The notes beneath the pieces are model-generated. The model had not been told where the DNA came from. It did not search any database and saw nothing but the letters and a program-made list of their open reading frames with translations. Positions 11,205 through 20,173 of a stretch of 64,000 bases of DNA are shown here, one piece after another. The stretch is from Acinetobacter wuhouensis (GTDB taxonomy: Bacteria > Pseudomonadota > Gammaproteobacteria > Pseudomonadales > Moraxellaceae), in NCBI RefSeq assembly GCF_001696605.3, contig NZ_CP031716.1, positions 3,596,001 through 3,660,000 on the forward strand. The letters run 5' to 3'. Numbering within the stretch: position 1 is the first letter of the stretch; every line of letters begins with the position of its first letter. The translations under genes were made by a program, and so were the position numbers.

Positions 11205-12356
11205 ATGAATATGTTGAATCAAATACCCGATGATCAATTCAATACCATCAAACTGTGGTATTTGGTTCAACATTCACTCAGCGCATTTCGGAAATTAGAA
11301 ACTTATTTCGGATCTATTCAACAGGCAATTCAAGCTGAAAATTTAGCGAGATGGTCTGAACTAAAAATTCATAAAAGTCATATTGAACGAGCCAATGAGT
11401 ATTTAAGCTCAAACGGCGAAGCTAAATTTCAAATTTGTATTGATAAAATAAAACAACATACTGATTTTATTCTATTAGACACAGATCCTCATTACCCTCA
11501 ACAACTCTTAGCTTTTGACAATCATCCACCAATATTATTTGGCAAAGGTTCTTTCCAAAATTTAAGCCAACCGCAAATCGCGATTGTAGGCAGTCGCAAA
11601 CCTAGCCCACATGGTAAACAAGTGGCTTATGATTTTGCCTATTATCTCAGTGAAAAAGGCTTTTTTATCACTAGTGGTTTAGCACAAGGCATAGATGAAG
11701 CAGCCCATATGGGTGGCTTAAAAAATCATCGAACCATTGCTGTGATTGGAACAGGCTTAGATCTGATTTATCCAAGTCAAAATAAGCATGTACAAGAACA
11801 AATTTTGCAAAACTCAGGCACAGTCATTACTGAATATCTGCCTGAAACCCAACCCATTCAACGAAACTTCCCTTATCGCAATCGTATCGTCAGCGGGCTG
11901 AGTTTAGGGGTACTGGTTGCAGAAGCACAATTGGGCAGTGGCTCACTGATCACGGCGCAAACTGCTGCAGAACAAGGTAAAATCATTTTCGCGATCCCTG
12001 GACATATTTATGGTGAACATCATCAAGGCTGTCATCAACTGATCCGTGAAGGCGCAATTCTGGTCGACCACCCTGAACAAATTGTTGAAGACCTCGCTTT
12101 ACCTACACAATGGCATTGCGAACAACATGTTGAAAATACTGAAAAGCGTACAGAAGTCAGACTATCACCTGAAATTCCAGCACATTTATTTAGTCTTTAT
12201 CAGCTTCTCGATTGGATTGGACAAGATTTAGATTCACTGGTTGAAAAATCACAATTAAATACAGCAGAATTAACCAGTTATCTGATGGAACTCGAACTTT
12301 TAGGGCTGTGTATTCAGCAGTTTGGACGTTACTTACGTTGCCGAGCGAGTCATTAA
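11205..12356 (+). CDS. dprA: DNA-processing protein DprA
   Basis: A 383-residue protein that protects incoming single-stranded DNA and loads RecA during natural transformation. The Rossmann core is at about 120-290 (IAIVGSRKPSPHGKQVA, SGLAQGIDEAAHMGGL, GLDLIYPSQN, GSGSLITAQTAAEQG). The N-terminal SAM-like and C-terminal winged-helix-like (DprA_WH) regions are present. The length is normal and intact, consistent with a transformable Acinetobacter. It lies between the LysM gene and tsaC. Confidence 0.97.
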   Translation: MNMLNQIPDDQFNTIKLWYLVQHSLSAFRKLETYFGSIQQAIQAENLARWSELKIHKSHIERANEYLSSNGEAKFQICIDKIKQHTDFILLDTDPHYPQQLLAFDNHPPILFGKGSFQNLSQPQIAIVGSRKPSPHGKQVAYDFAYYLSEKGFFITSGLAQGIDEAAHMGGLKNHRTIAVIGTGLDLIYPSQNKHVQEQILQNSGTVITEYLPETQPIQRNFPYRNRIVSGLSLGVLVAEAQLGSGSLITAQTAAEQGKIIFAIPGHIYGEHHQGCHQLIREGAILVDHPEQIVEDLALPTQWHCEQHVENTEKRTEVRLSPEIPAHLFSLYQLLDWIGQDLDSLVEKSQLNTAELTSYLMELELLGLCIQQFGRYLRCRASH

Positions 12357-12402
12357 GGTTCACAATAGTCCTTTACTCAAATAATGGACAAGGTGAATCT
12401 CA

Positions 12403-12972
12403 ATGATTACAACCTCAGTTGCTGAAGCTGCTCAAGTTCTTCAACAAGGTAAAGTATTGGCTTATCCAACAGAGGCAGTATGGGGTCTGGGCTGTGACCC
12501 TTATAATGAAACAGCGTTCTTAGAGATTTTAAAATTAAAACAACGTCCAATCGAAAAAGGCGTCATTTTATTGGCTGGACAACTTTCCCAAGTTGAACAT
12601 TTGCTCACTGATATCGATCCTACCATTCGTGAGCAAATCATTCATTCATGGACTCAACGTTCAAAAACAGAACGTGCCACCACATGGTTACTCCCTGCCG
12701 ATGACCAAATTCCTACATGGATTAAAGGCGACCACCCTCAAGTGGCTGTCCGTGTCACCAATCATCCTTTATGCACCGCGCTTTGTAATGCATTTAATGG
12801 ATTCATTGTTTCAACCAGTGCTAATCCCGCAGGTTTAGAGCCTGCTCGATCATTACAAGAGGCAAACCAATACTTTGGTTCTGATCTCAATTATTTAAAT
12901 GGTGATTTAGGTTTAAGTCGTGAGCCAAGTAAAATTATTGATGCATCTACAGGTGCAATTATTCGTGCTTAA
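12403..12972 (+). CDS. tsaC: Threonylcarbamoyl-AMP synthase TsaC (YrdC/Sua5 family)
   Basis: A 189-residue cytoplasmic enzyme that makes L-threonylcarbamoyl-AMP from Thr, bicarbonate and ATP for t6A37 modification of tRNAs. YrdC signatures are visible: the PTEAVWGLGCDPYN nucleotide-binding segment, KQRPIEKGVILL, and the STSANPAG motif. It is the short TsaC form without the Sua5 C-terminal domain. It is 46 bp after dprA and probably the last gene of that operon. Confidence 0.96.
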   Translation: MITTSVAEAAQVLQQGKVLAYPTEAVWGLGCDPYNETAFLEILKLKQRPIEKGVILLAGQLSQVEHLLTDIDPTIREQIIHSWTQRSKTERATTWLLPADDQIPTWIKGDHPQVAVRVTNHPLCTALCNAFNGFIVSTSANPAGLEPARSLQEANQYFGSDLNYLNGDLGLSREPSKIIDASTGAIIRA

Positions 12973-13414
12973 TACTTTACTTTTACAATATAAATTACAT
13001 GACAAATTTTAATATTTTCAATAAAAAAGCAAAAAAAAACTCAGCCATATATAGGGTTGGCTGAGCATAAAAAAGGATGCGTTTAACCACATCCAGAGGG
13101 TATGACAAATTGATTGAGATTTTAGTTTAAGTAAAACTTAATCAATCTCGATAGAAAGATTATGCTACAAATACTTTTTTAATACAAATGCATTAATCTT
13201 CACATACTTAGCCTCAAACCTGCGATACAAAGAAAATTCGATCAACCAATAAAATTAAGTAATTCAATTTATTTTAGTATTTAACTTTTTAAATAAATTG
13301 GATGATTATTTTCGAATAAATTGAGTGCTAAAAATATTTTAAATTTGAGTTTAATTGCATACTTTTCCACCAAAAACAACCTAAAATTATTCGACTTATG
13401 TACTATTTTTGACA
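12973..13414. other. Intergenic region between convergent tsaC and EamA genes
   Basis: A/T-rich, with no convincing gene. It contains the hairpin at 13040-13065 (listed separately) and a second imperfect hairpin at 13116-13149 (GAGAT..AGTTT / AAACT..AATCTC). Short open frames here lack ribosome-binding sites. Confidence 0.5.
13040..13065 (-). terminator. Terminator for leftward transcription
   Basis: CTCAGCC and GGCTGAG form a 7-bp stem. Read leftward it is followed by a run of nine T residues, the form of an intrinsic terminator for the EamA gene transcript, 350 bp after its stop. Rightward the trailing run is weaker, but the hairpin may also end tsaC transcripts. Confidence 0.65.
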
Positions 13415-14302
13415 CTAAGTGACTTTTTTTTGCGCCAATGCAATTCCGAGTAAAATAATTACCCCACCGATTGTATGCGAAACTGTCCAATCTTCGTGTA
13501 ACCAAAAATAAGCAATGATCGCGGTAAACACGGGCATCAAATTCATAAAAATACTGGTACGGTTAGGACCAAGATATTGCACAGCAAGCATCCACAATAA
13601 AGGTGCCATCAACGATGGGAAAATACCTGCATAAAGCACACTGGCAACATTGTCATGATTGATTGAATCCAAGCCGAAATACAGAATAAACGGTAAGTGA
13701 TAGACCAAGCTAAATGCAATTTGCACATATAAACTAATCAGCAAGGGAACTTTTAACTGCCACTTTTTTAGGAATACCCCATAAAAAGCATAAAAGAACA
13801 CTGCCATCACCATCAGTACGTCGCCCCAATGCCCTCCCAATTGGGCAAGGTTGGCGAAACTTCCTCGACTAATGACGTAAAGCAACCCAAAGAAAGACAA
13901 AAGACTTCCGACGACAGCGAAACGATTCGGAATTTCTCTAAGAATGAGGATTGAAACAAAAATCGTAAATACAGGTATAAAAGCGTTGATAATCCCCATA
14001 TTGGTTGCTGTCGTATAGTGCGCTGCGCTATAAGCTAAACCTTGGTACAACACCATACCAAAAGCACTCAATACAGCAAATTGCATAAAATGCTGTTGAA
14101 TGAGTTGGCGTTGCTGCCACGCTTTTGGCAACATAAACGGTGTTAAAATAACGAATGCCACCAACCAACGATAAAAACTAATGCTGACAGGCGAAATATA
14201 ATCCGAAACATAGCGTGTTACAGCAATATTCATTGACCAGATTAAAACGGCAAAGATCGGTAAGCTGATTGCCCACCACATCGATTTACTATTGGTGTAC
14301 AT
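13415..14302 (-). CDS. EamA/DMT-family transporter
   Basis: A 295-residue inner-membrane protein with ten predicted hydrophobic helices in two EamA repeats (about 8-140 and 150-290). Typical features are the first-helix WSMNIAVTRY, the YQGLAYSAAHYTTATNMGII region and GGVIILLGIALAQ near the end. Members export amino acids, sugars or drugs; the substrate cannot be predicted. It is monocistronic, 113 bp from the downstream end of the TetR gene. Confidence 0.92.
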   Translation of the reverse strand: MYTNSKSMWWAISLPIFAVLIWSMNIAVTRYVSDYISPVSISFYRWLVAFVILTPFMLPKAWQQRQLIQQHFMQFAVLSAFGMVLYQGLAYSAAHYTTATNMGIINAFIPVFTIFVSILILREIPNRFAVVGSLLSFFGLLYVISRGSFANLAQLGGHWGDVLMVMAVFFYAFYGVFLKKWQLKVPLLISLYVQIAFSLVYHLPFILYFGLDSINHDNVASVLYAGIFPSLMAPLLWMLAVQYLGPNRTSIFMNLMPVFTAIIAYFWLHEDWTVSHTIGGVIILLGIALAQKKVT

Positions 14303-14415
14303 AATTTTAGCAATTCAAGGTTGTTTTAAACATTATCAAAGAAGTCGGAATTAATTTAAATATCGTATTTCAGACATCAATAGCGGATTTCAGACACATG
14401 TTATTCTTTCCAAGC

Positions 14416-15072
14416 TTAAAACAATGTCCATGTTTTAAGTGCCAAAGTCACAACATTCTCCAATTGCTCTATCGCAACGCCATCACGCGCTTGCATAGTC
14501 AAACCTTGAATCACTGTTGAATAGTAATCCGTCATGGCTTGAATATCAGCATCTGAGCTTAAATCGCCATCTTCGACACCCTGCTGTAAGCGTTGATAAA
14601 TTTTTTCTTTAACCTGTTGTCTTTTTAACAATAAATCATGCTGAAGTGGCTGATGTTGCTCCGAACAATTCATCGTTGCAGTCACCAACATACAACCTGT
14701 CGGTTTATCCTGTTGCAACAATTTTTTAAGATTTTCATAGAGATAGATTTCAATTGCAACTTTCGCAGTCTCAGCTTGTTGAAAAATCAAGTCCAGTGAA
14801 CAGGCTTCATGTTTTAAATAATAATCTAAACATGCGTGGAACAGCTGTGATTTATCTCCAAAGGTACTGTAAATACTCGGTGCTGTGAGGTTTAGGGCTT
14901 TGGTTAAATCACTCATCGCAGTCGCTTCATAACCATATTTCCAAAAGAGCATCATGGCTTTTTGTAAAGCTTCCTGCTCATCAAAGCATTTTGGGCGACC
15001 ACGGCGTCGCTTCAATTCTGGATGAATATCTTGCTTTTCTGATACTTGAATATGCTCTTCTGAATTTGCCAT
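14416..15072 (-). CDS. TetR-family regulator of the divergent MFS exporter
   Basis: A 218-residue repressor. After a charged N-terminus with KRRRGRPKCFDE, the helix-turn-helix is at about 25-70 (AMSDLTKALNLTAPSIYSTF, then GDKSQLF), the AcrR/YcdC-like pattern. A C-terminal ligand domain contains GCMLV. I chose the internal ATG at 15072, because the upstream ATG at 15120 would put 16 extra hydrophobic residues inside the probable operator region. It is divergent from an MFS exporter, with two related palindromes in the gap, so it very likely represses that exporter and itself. Confidence 0.9.
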   Translation of the reverse strand: MANSEEHIQVSEKQDIHPELKRRRGRPKCFDEQEALQKAMMLFWKYGYEATAMSDLTKALNLTAPSIYSTFGDKSQLFHACLDYYLKHEACSLDLIFQQAETAKVAIEIYLYENLKKLLQQDKPTGCMLVTATMNCSEQHQPLQHDLLLKRQQVKEKIYQRLQQGVEDGDLSSDADIQAMTDYYSTVIQGLTMQARDGVAIEQLENVVTLALKTWTLF

Positions 15073-15093
15073 AAACTTCACATATATTTTTAT

Positions 15094-15103
15094 AACGAAC
15101 ATT
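15094..15103. promoter_or_regulatory. Candidate TetR operator, imperfect copy
   Basis: AACGAACATT matches 8 of 10 positions of the perfect palindrome at 15151-15160 (AACGATCGTT). It lies just upstream of the TetR start, as an autoregulatory site would. Confidence 0.45.
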
Positions 15104-15149
15104 ATTAAATTAATTGACAATCAAAAAACAATCAAATATTTTATTTTTA

Positions 15150-15161
15150 TAACGATCGTTA
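15150..15161. promoter_or_regulatory. Candidate TetR operator, perfect palindrome
   Basis: TAACGATCGTTA is a perfect 12-bp palindrome about 50 bp before the MFS start. With the related copy at 15094-15103 it forms a two-site operator in the divergent promoter region. Confidence 0.6.
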
Positions 15162-15211
15162 ATGAATTAAAAACAAGCCAAGCAAACTATCGCCAGACAG
15201 GAAATCGCCTC

Positions 15212-16456
15212 ATGAATATGATGCAACCACAAGATACGCGACCACAAAACTTAGAAACGCCCCCCAGTAGCCAAGGCAGCTGGGTTGCTTTATTGACAGT
15301 TGCCATTACTGCTTTTGCTCTTGTCACCAGTGAATTTCTCCCCATCGGAGTGATCAATAATATTTCTGCGGATTTAAATGTTTCTGTCGGGACAGCAGGT
15401 CTGGTCATCACCCTACCTGGAATCATGGCAGCTTTAGCTGCACCACTCCTACCTGTTTTGGTTAAAAATTTAGACCGACGTTATTTATTATTGGCACTTG
15501 CCGCAACGATGGTCGTTGCCAATGCTGTTACGGCGATTGCACCTAATTTTGAAGTTTTATTACTCAGTCGTTTTATTCTCGGTTTTGCCATTGGTGGATT
15601 TTGGGCAACCGCAATTGCTTTGAGTGGTCGTTTAGCACCAGCGCATTTACCGATTGCTAAAGCCACAGCAACAGTCATGGCAGGTGTAACCCTTGCCACA
15701 GTCTTAGGTGTACCGATCGGAACATGGTTGAGCAATGCTTATGGATGGCGTACATCGTTTGCAATCACCTCTATCATTGGCTTTTTCGTCGTCGCATTAG
15801 GGGTTAAGTTTATTCCGAACTTAAAACCAGAATCAGCGATTCATTTTAGAGATTTGCCTGCTTTATTACGCATTAACAAAGCAAGACAGGGCTTAATTAT
15901 TATCTTGCTGATTGGTTTGGCTCATTTTTCATCTTATAGTTATTTAACCCCATTCTTTAAAAACTCTGCTGGTTTTGACAACACCACTATCAGCTCATTA
16001 CTCTTATTATTTGGTATAGCAGGGATTTTTGGTAATGCTTTCGCAGGTTATAGTGGTAACTTAAACGTCCGATATACTTTTGCCTTTGTGGCGATCTGTT
16101 TTGCGATTGTATTCTTTGGTTTCCCATTATTTGCTATACATATTTCAGGTGCATTTATTCTGACAGCGTTATGGGGTTTTGCCTTTGGTGCATTCCCAAC
16201 AACAGCGAATATCTGGATGTTTCTACACGCACCACATGCTGTTGAAAAAGGAATGCCGTTATTTGTTGGCTTTTTCCAAGTCATGATTGCAACTGGTGCA
16301 TTGATTGGTGGTTATGTAGTAGACCATTTTAATGCCAATATTTTGTTGTATAGTGTACTGAGTTTTATCATTTTAGCTTTTATTTCTATATTTACCCTGA
16401 GTCGTGGGCTGAATAATCCAAAAGCAGAGCTAAATCCTGTGCCATGTAAGAATTAG
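15212..16456 (+). CDS. MFS exporter (DHA1 family, drug/sugar efflux type)
   Basis: A 414-residue protein with 12 hydrophobic segments. After a ~25-residue polar N-terminus come TM1 with TAFALVTSEFLPIGVI, a loop 2-3 motif degenerate relative to motif A (KNLDRRYLLL), the motif-C-like TLATVLGVPIGTWLS in TM5 and WRTSFAITSIIG. It resembles the NepI/SotB/AraJ branch, which exports nucleosides, sugars or drugs using the proton gradient. It is controlled in all likelihood by the divergent TetR and followed 20 bp later by an AraC regulator in the same direction. Confidence 0.93.
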   Translation: MNMMQPQDTRPQNLETPPSSQGSWVALLTVAITAFALVTSEFLPIGVINNISADLNVSVGTAGLVITLPGIMAALAAPLLPVLVKNLDRRYLLLALAATMVVANAVTAIAPNFEVLLLSRFILGFAIGGFWATAIALSGRLAPAHLPIAKATATVMAGVTLATVLGVPIGTWLSNAYGWRTSFAITSIIGFFVVALGVKFIPNLKPESAIHFRDLPALLRINKARQGLIIILLIGLAHFSSYSYLTPFFKNSAGFDNTTISSLLLLFGIAGIFGNAFAGYSGNLNVRYTFAFVAICFAIVFFGFPLFAIHISGAFILTALWGFAFGAFPTTANIWMFLHAPHAVEKGMPLFVGFFQVMIATGALIGGYVVDHFNANILLYSVLSFIILAFISIFTLSRGLNNPKAELNPVPCKN

Positions 16457-16476
16457 TTATTTTTTTAAATAACCAA

Positions 16477-17259
16477 ATGCAAAAAAAAATTGACATCGAT
16501 ATAGACCCGCCCATGTATGCAGATTTGATTTCAGTAGAAGAATTCTTCTACCAAAAACATGATGTCATCACACCCCATTCTAATTTATGGGGTGATTTTA
16601 ATTTAAGTTTAAATGGCACTTTAGAACTGACGATTGCAGATGAAATTTATTTGTCACCGCCGAGTTATGGTCTGTGGATTCCTCCACAAACGCATCATTA
16701 CTGTGCAGGAGTCAATGATCAACAAACCCATTATATTTGTATTCGGATTCATCCTCGATTGTGCAGTCAACTCGCCGATAAAACCAGAACCTTAAATGTC
16801 CGTCCCTATCTTAAGCAAACCATTGAAGAAATTTTAGATCAACAAAAACAAGGCATCCCAATTCCACAATATTATGAACATTTGTTGCAATTGGTTGTCG
16901 ATCAGATCCAACACAGTTCCTGCTACGAGCACTATTTACCCAAGAGTAATCACCCCATTCTAAATCCTATTTTAGATTGTCTCGCAGACACTTCACGCTT
17001 TCATAAAAGCATGCAAGAACTGTTAGATCCCTTTCAAATCACCGAACGGCATGCACTTCGACTCAGTCAGGAACAACTTCAACTCAGCCTTTCTGAATGG
17101 CGTAATCGTGCCAAAATTATTTATGCCATCTCATGCATTCAACAAGGTCAATCTATTAAAAAAATTGGTTTAGATTTGGGTTATCAACATAGCTCAAGCT
17201 TCATTGAGTTTTTTAAACGTTATACTGGTCAAACACCTGCACAAATGCGAAATCTTTAA
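16477..17259 (+). CDS. AraC-family transcriptional regulator
   Basis: A 260-residue protein. The N-terminal half is a cupin-like sensor domain (SLNGTLELTIADEI, WIPPQTHHY). The C-terminal ~90 residues hold two helix-turn-helix motifs, with the second showing QGQSIKKIGLDLGYQHSSSF and the terminal KRYTGQTPAQMR signature. It follows the MFS exporter by 20 bp and is probably cotranscribed, so it may add a second layer of control on the same locus. A T-tract hairpin terminates the pair. Confidence 0.92.
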   Translation: MQKKIDIDIDPPMYADLISVEEFFYQKHDVITPHSNLWGDFNLSLNGTLELTIADEIYLSPPSYGLWIPPQTHHYCAGVNDQQTHYICIRIHPRLCSQLADKTRTLNVRPYLKQTIEEILDQQKQGIPIPQYYEHLLQLVVDQIQHSSCYEHYLPKSNHPILNPILDCLADTSRFHKSMQELLDPFQITERHALRLSQEQLQLSLSEWRNRAKIIYAISCIQQGQSIKKIGLDLGYQHSSSFIEFFKRYTGQTPAQMRNL

Positions 17260-17332
17260 AAATCATGATACAAATCATAAGAGCAACAACATATATTTCA
17301 AATACCAAAATTTAACAGCTAGGCTTTAAAAT

Positions 17333-17355
17333 AAAGGCTTCTATCAGCCTTTTTC
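17333..17355 (+). terminator. Intrinsic terminator after the AraC gene
   Basis: AAAGGCT / AGCCTTT stem with a 6-base loop, running into TTTTT. Confidence 0.75.
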
Positions 17356-17515
17356 ACCCTATTAATAAGTATATATACAAAAAAGCTATAGAAAAATGCT
17401 TTAAAAGTGGGCATTTTCGCTCTTATGCGAATAAATCTGCATCTTGAATTTGTTTATTTTACATACAAATTAATTTCAAGTTCTTAACAATTTTAAATAA
17501 TGAAGGGTTTCAATA

Positions 17516-18043
17516 ATGAAAAAATTACTCCTTGCAACATTCATTGCATCTACATTTGCTTTAGCAGCATGTGACAAAAAACCTGCTGATGCTACAACGT
17601 CTGGCTCGGATGCAAAACCTGCTGCTGCAGCAGTTTCACTCAGTAGCAACAACATTGCAGACATTAAAAGTGACTTCACTGCAATCCAAGCAATTTCTGT
17701 AGAGAAATCTAAAGAAGCACTGACGTTTCAAACTGAAGTGATGCAAGCTGCACAAAAAGGTGATAAAGATGCGCTGAAAGGCGTTGTTGATAAAATGAAA
17801 ACCTATGTAGATGGTTTTAACAAAGACCTAGATGGCTTAGCACTTAAGAGTTCTGAAGTTGCTTCTATCCGTGACAAAATGAAAGAATCGAACAAACTTG
17901 GTGTAGAAATGTCTGAAGCTGGTTTAGCGGGTTCTCCTGATCCGCAAAAAATTATGGATCTTCAAAAGAAAGGTACTGAACTACAGCAAAGCTTGATGAC
18001 AGACATGCAAGCATTACAAGCTAAAATCAATGCAGCACCGTAA
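17516..18043 (+). CDS. Lipoprotein of unknown function, paralogue A
   Basis: A 175-residue exported lipoprotein. The signal peptide MKKLLLATFIASTFALAAC ends in an LAAC lipobox with Cys19. A low-complexity Ala/Asp/Lys linker follows, then a mostly helical domain (about 45-172, rich in Lys/Asp/Gln with heptad-like spacing). I do not recognise a named family. Its helical core resembles the lipoprotein encoded at 18937-19581 (FNxxLxxLxLKxxExxxIR, then a G..D..K stretch and LMxDMxxL), so the two are paralogues flanking the glutathione peroxidase gene. Asp at +2 is not certain to retain it in the inner membrane outside enterics. Confidence 0.85.
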   Translation: MKKLLLATFIASTFALAACDKKPADATTSGSDAKPAAAAVSLSSNNIADIKSDFTAIQAISVEKSKEALTFQTEVMQAAQKGDKDALKGVVDKMKTYVDGFNKDLDGLALKSSEVASIRDKMKESNKLGVEMSEAGLAGSPDPQKIMDLQKKGTELQQSLMTDMQALQAKINAAP

Positions 18044-18080
18044 TTGGTTGTAAATAATTCCGTTTCAACTGTTCATATTC

Positions 18081-18110
18081 AAAAGCAGATCACATGATCT
18101 GCTTTTTTTA
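18081..18110 (+). terminator. Intrinsic terminator after lipoprotein A
   Basis: AAGCAGATC / GATCTGCTT stem with a short loop and a run of seven T residues. Confidence 0.85.
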
Positions 18111-18211
18111 TTACCACATAGATACAAATGTAACTTGCTGAAATCTTAGAATATCGCTAAAACATTAAACAACCTACACATAAATTTCTCTCACTTTCAA
18201 AGGATAAAAAG

Positions 18212-18757
18212 ATGAGCAATTCTGTTTATGATATTTCCGTGAATACCATCAAAGGTGAAGCAACAACCTTAAACCAGTATCAAGGAAAAGTATTACTCAT
18301 TATCAATGTTGCATCTAAATGTGGCTTAACACCTCAGTATGAAGGTTTAGAAAAACTCTATACAGAAAAGAAAGCGCAAGGTTTAGAAATTTTAGGCTTC
18401 CCTGCCAATAATTTCCTTGCTCAAGAACCAGGTACTAATGATGAAATTCAGCAATTTTGTTCATTGACCTACAATGTAGACTTCCCGCTATTCGCTAAAA
18501 TTTCAGTTGCAGGTGATGATAAACATCCGTTATACGACACATTGATTCATGCGATTCCTGAACGTATTGGCGAGGGTCCTTGGTGGAAAGACTTGGTTGA
18601 TTATGGCTTAACGCCAAATCCAAAACCTGAAGTGTTATGGAACTTTGAAAAATTCTTAGTCAATAAAAATGGGGAAATCGTAGCGCGTTTTGCGCCAGAT
18701 ATTACAGCTGATGACCCACGTATTGTTCAAGCAATTGAAGCTGAATTAGCAAAATAA
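18212..18757 (+). CDS. Glutathione peroxidase family protein (thioredoxin-type GPx)
   Basis: A 181-residue thiol peroxidase that reduces H2O2 and organic hydroperoxides in the cytoplasm. The peroxidatic Cys37 lies in NVASKCGLTPQYEGLE. The Gln/Trp partners are in GFPANNFLAQEP and WNFEKFLV, and Cys83 (IQQFC) is a candidate resolving Cys. The enzyme uses Cys, not Sec, so thioredoxin is the more probable reductant. It is monocistronic, with its own terminators on both sides. Confidence 0.95.
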   Translation: MSNSVYDISVNTIKGEATTLNQYQGKVLLIINVASKCGLTPQYEGLEKLYTEKKAQGLEILGFPANNFLAQEPGTNDEIQQFCSLTYNVDFPLFAKISVAGDDKHPLYDTLIHAIPERIGEGPWWKDLVDYGLTPNPKPEVLWNFEKFLVNKNGEIVARFAPDITADDPRIVQAIEAELAK

Positions 18758-18786
18758 TTTCACATTTAAATGGAAATTCTTATCAA

Positions 18787-18818
18787 TAAGAGTGTGATTG
18801 ATCATACTCTTATTTTTT
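18787..18818 (+). terminator. Intrinsic terminator after the peroxidase gene
   Basis: TAAGAGTGTGAT / ATCATACTCTTA stem (one G-T wobble, 2-base loop) followed by seven T residues. Confidence 0.85.
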
Positions 18819-18936
18819 TATTTACGCATAATAGATTGATATCGTTACAAACTGTATGCCCTTTGCAACAATCCTCATTCCCTACACTTTTCCAACTTAT
18901 AGTATTCAAATAGCCAATCAATTTTAATTTTGGATA

Positions 18937-19581
18937 ATGATGAAAAAGCTCTTACAAGGTGCAGTATTACCTTTTATTATTTTTACTTCAGGTGTACTCC
19001 TTTTAGGATGTAATCAACCCATCGAACAATCACATCAACATGACGATTCCCAAATTGAATCGGCACAAAATAATCACTCTCAAAATGAACAAAGCCAAGA
19101 TTTAGCATCCACTGATCATGATCAAGCCGCTCATAAAAACACGGCTGATTTAAAGCAAGGCAATATGTTTTATATCGCACGTGATGTTGCCGATATGCAA
19201 TTGAAAACAGGCAATTATGTTGAAAAGTTGCAACAGGCTCAGACAGAGCTACAACAAGCGATTGAATCTAAGGATCATCTACAGCTTCAACAAACTGTGA
19301 AAGACCTCACTCGTCAATTACAAGGTTTCAATACTGCCTTGATTTCATTAGATTTAAAAACACAAGAAATTGACAATATTCGCCAACAGGTATTGAGTGC
19401 CAATAAACAAGTTTTAAATTCATCACTGTTAAATGGTGACTTGGATATTTCCAAAGTTGATTTTAATAAAATCGAAAAGCAAATGGATTTGATTCAAACA
19501 GATATGATGAAACTTGCTGGAATGGTGTTGCTTTCAGCGGGTTCAGAACAATCTTCAAATCAATCAGAAGATAAAAGCTAA
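18937..19581 (+). CDS. Lipoprotein of unknown function, paralogue B
   Basis: A 214-residue exported lipoprotein. The signal peptide has the lipobox LLGC (Cys25). A His/Gln/Ser-rich linker (about 28-70, many HDD, NHSQ, DHD pieces) could bind metal or simply be a spacer. A helical domain at about 80-200 is similar to that of paralogue A. I know of no function. The start may be the second ATG three bases later. It converges on another lipoprotein gene, with only a weak A/T hairpin between. Confidence 0.82.
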   Translation: MMKKLLQGAVLPFIIFTSGVLLLGCNQPIEQSHQHDDSQIESAQNNHSQNEQSQDLASTDHDQAAHKNTADLKQGNMFYIARDVADMQLKTGNYVEKLQQAQTELQQAIESKDHLQLQQTVKDLTRQLQGFNTALISLDLKTQEIDNIRQQVLSANKQVLNSSLLNGDLDISKVDFNKIEKQMDLIQTDMMKLAGMVLLSAGSEQSSNQSEDKS

Positions 19582-19610
19582 AATTTAAATCCACACATTC
19601 ATCATTTAAA

Positions 19611-20075
19611 TTAGATAGGTTTGGCGACATTACACATTGGATCTTTACCCAAAGCGCGCTGAGCATCTAACTTTAAGCGGCTTTGGGCAAACTTATAGCT
19701 TGACGGCAAAAATAGCGTCATACGAGTTTTATTTTGCCCAATCGATTCGATTAAAGCCTTGGATAAATATGCACCACCCTCAGTACGAGCAAATAATGTC
19801 CCCATTTCTAAATCTTCTTCTAATTTATTGTCTGTAAATACAAAATCTTTTTCGCCAGTAAATGCCACACAACGACTATAAGCCGACTTTAAATTTTTAA
19901 ATGCCGTTACATAATCAATATTAAGCTCTGTTTCTAAACCATTGCCAACTGAATCAGCGACCAAACTTGCCTCCGTGGGTAAATTCGGAGTCGTCACAAA
20001 CTGTTGCTGGCAAGCAGTAAAGCTACTTAACATAACGACTGATAATAAGATTTTGAATTTAAAATAGTTTTTCAT
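19611..20075 (-). CDS. Putative lipoprotein of unknown function
   Basis: A 154-residue protein. The signal peptide MKNYFKFKILLSVVMLSSF ends in a plausible lipobox SFTAC with Cys22. The mature part has two Cys (SRCVAF and MCNVAK) that could form a disulfide, and Lys/Leu-rich mixed secondary structure. I do not recognise the family; it looks like a short Acinetobacter-type hypothetical lipoprotein. It is monocistronic on the minus strand. Confidence 0.78.
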   Translation of the reverse strand: MKNYFKFKILLSVVMLSSFTACQQQFVTTPNLPTEASLVADSVGNGLETELNIDYVTAFKNLKSAYSRCVAFTGEKDFVFTDNKLEEDLEMGTLFARTEGGAYLSKALIESIGQNKTRMTLFLPSSYKFAQSRLKLDAQRALGKDPMCNVAKPI

Positions 20076-20173
20076 TCTCTTTTACGTTTAAATTGATTGT
20101 TATATTAGAGAAATTGTAGCAAATACATTTGCATGCTTTAATGTCGAAATGAACGTATTTTTGTAGTCATTAC

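Noticed and set aside
13281..13505. 74-residue frame on the minus strand
   Set aside because: It overlaps the 3' end of the EamA gene and extends into A/T-rich non-coding sequence.
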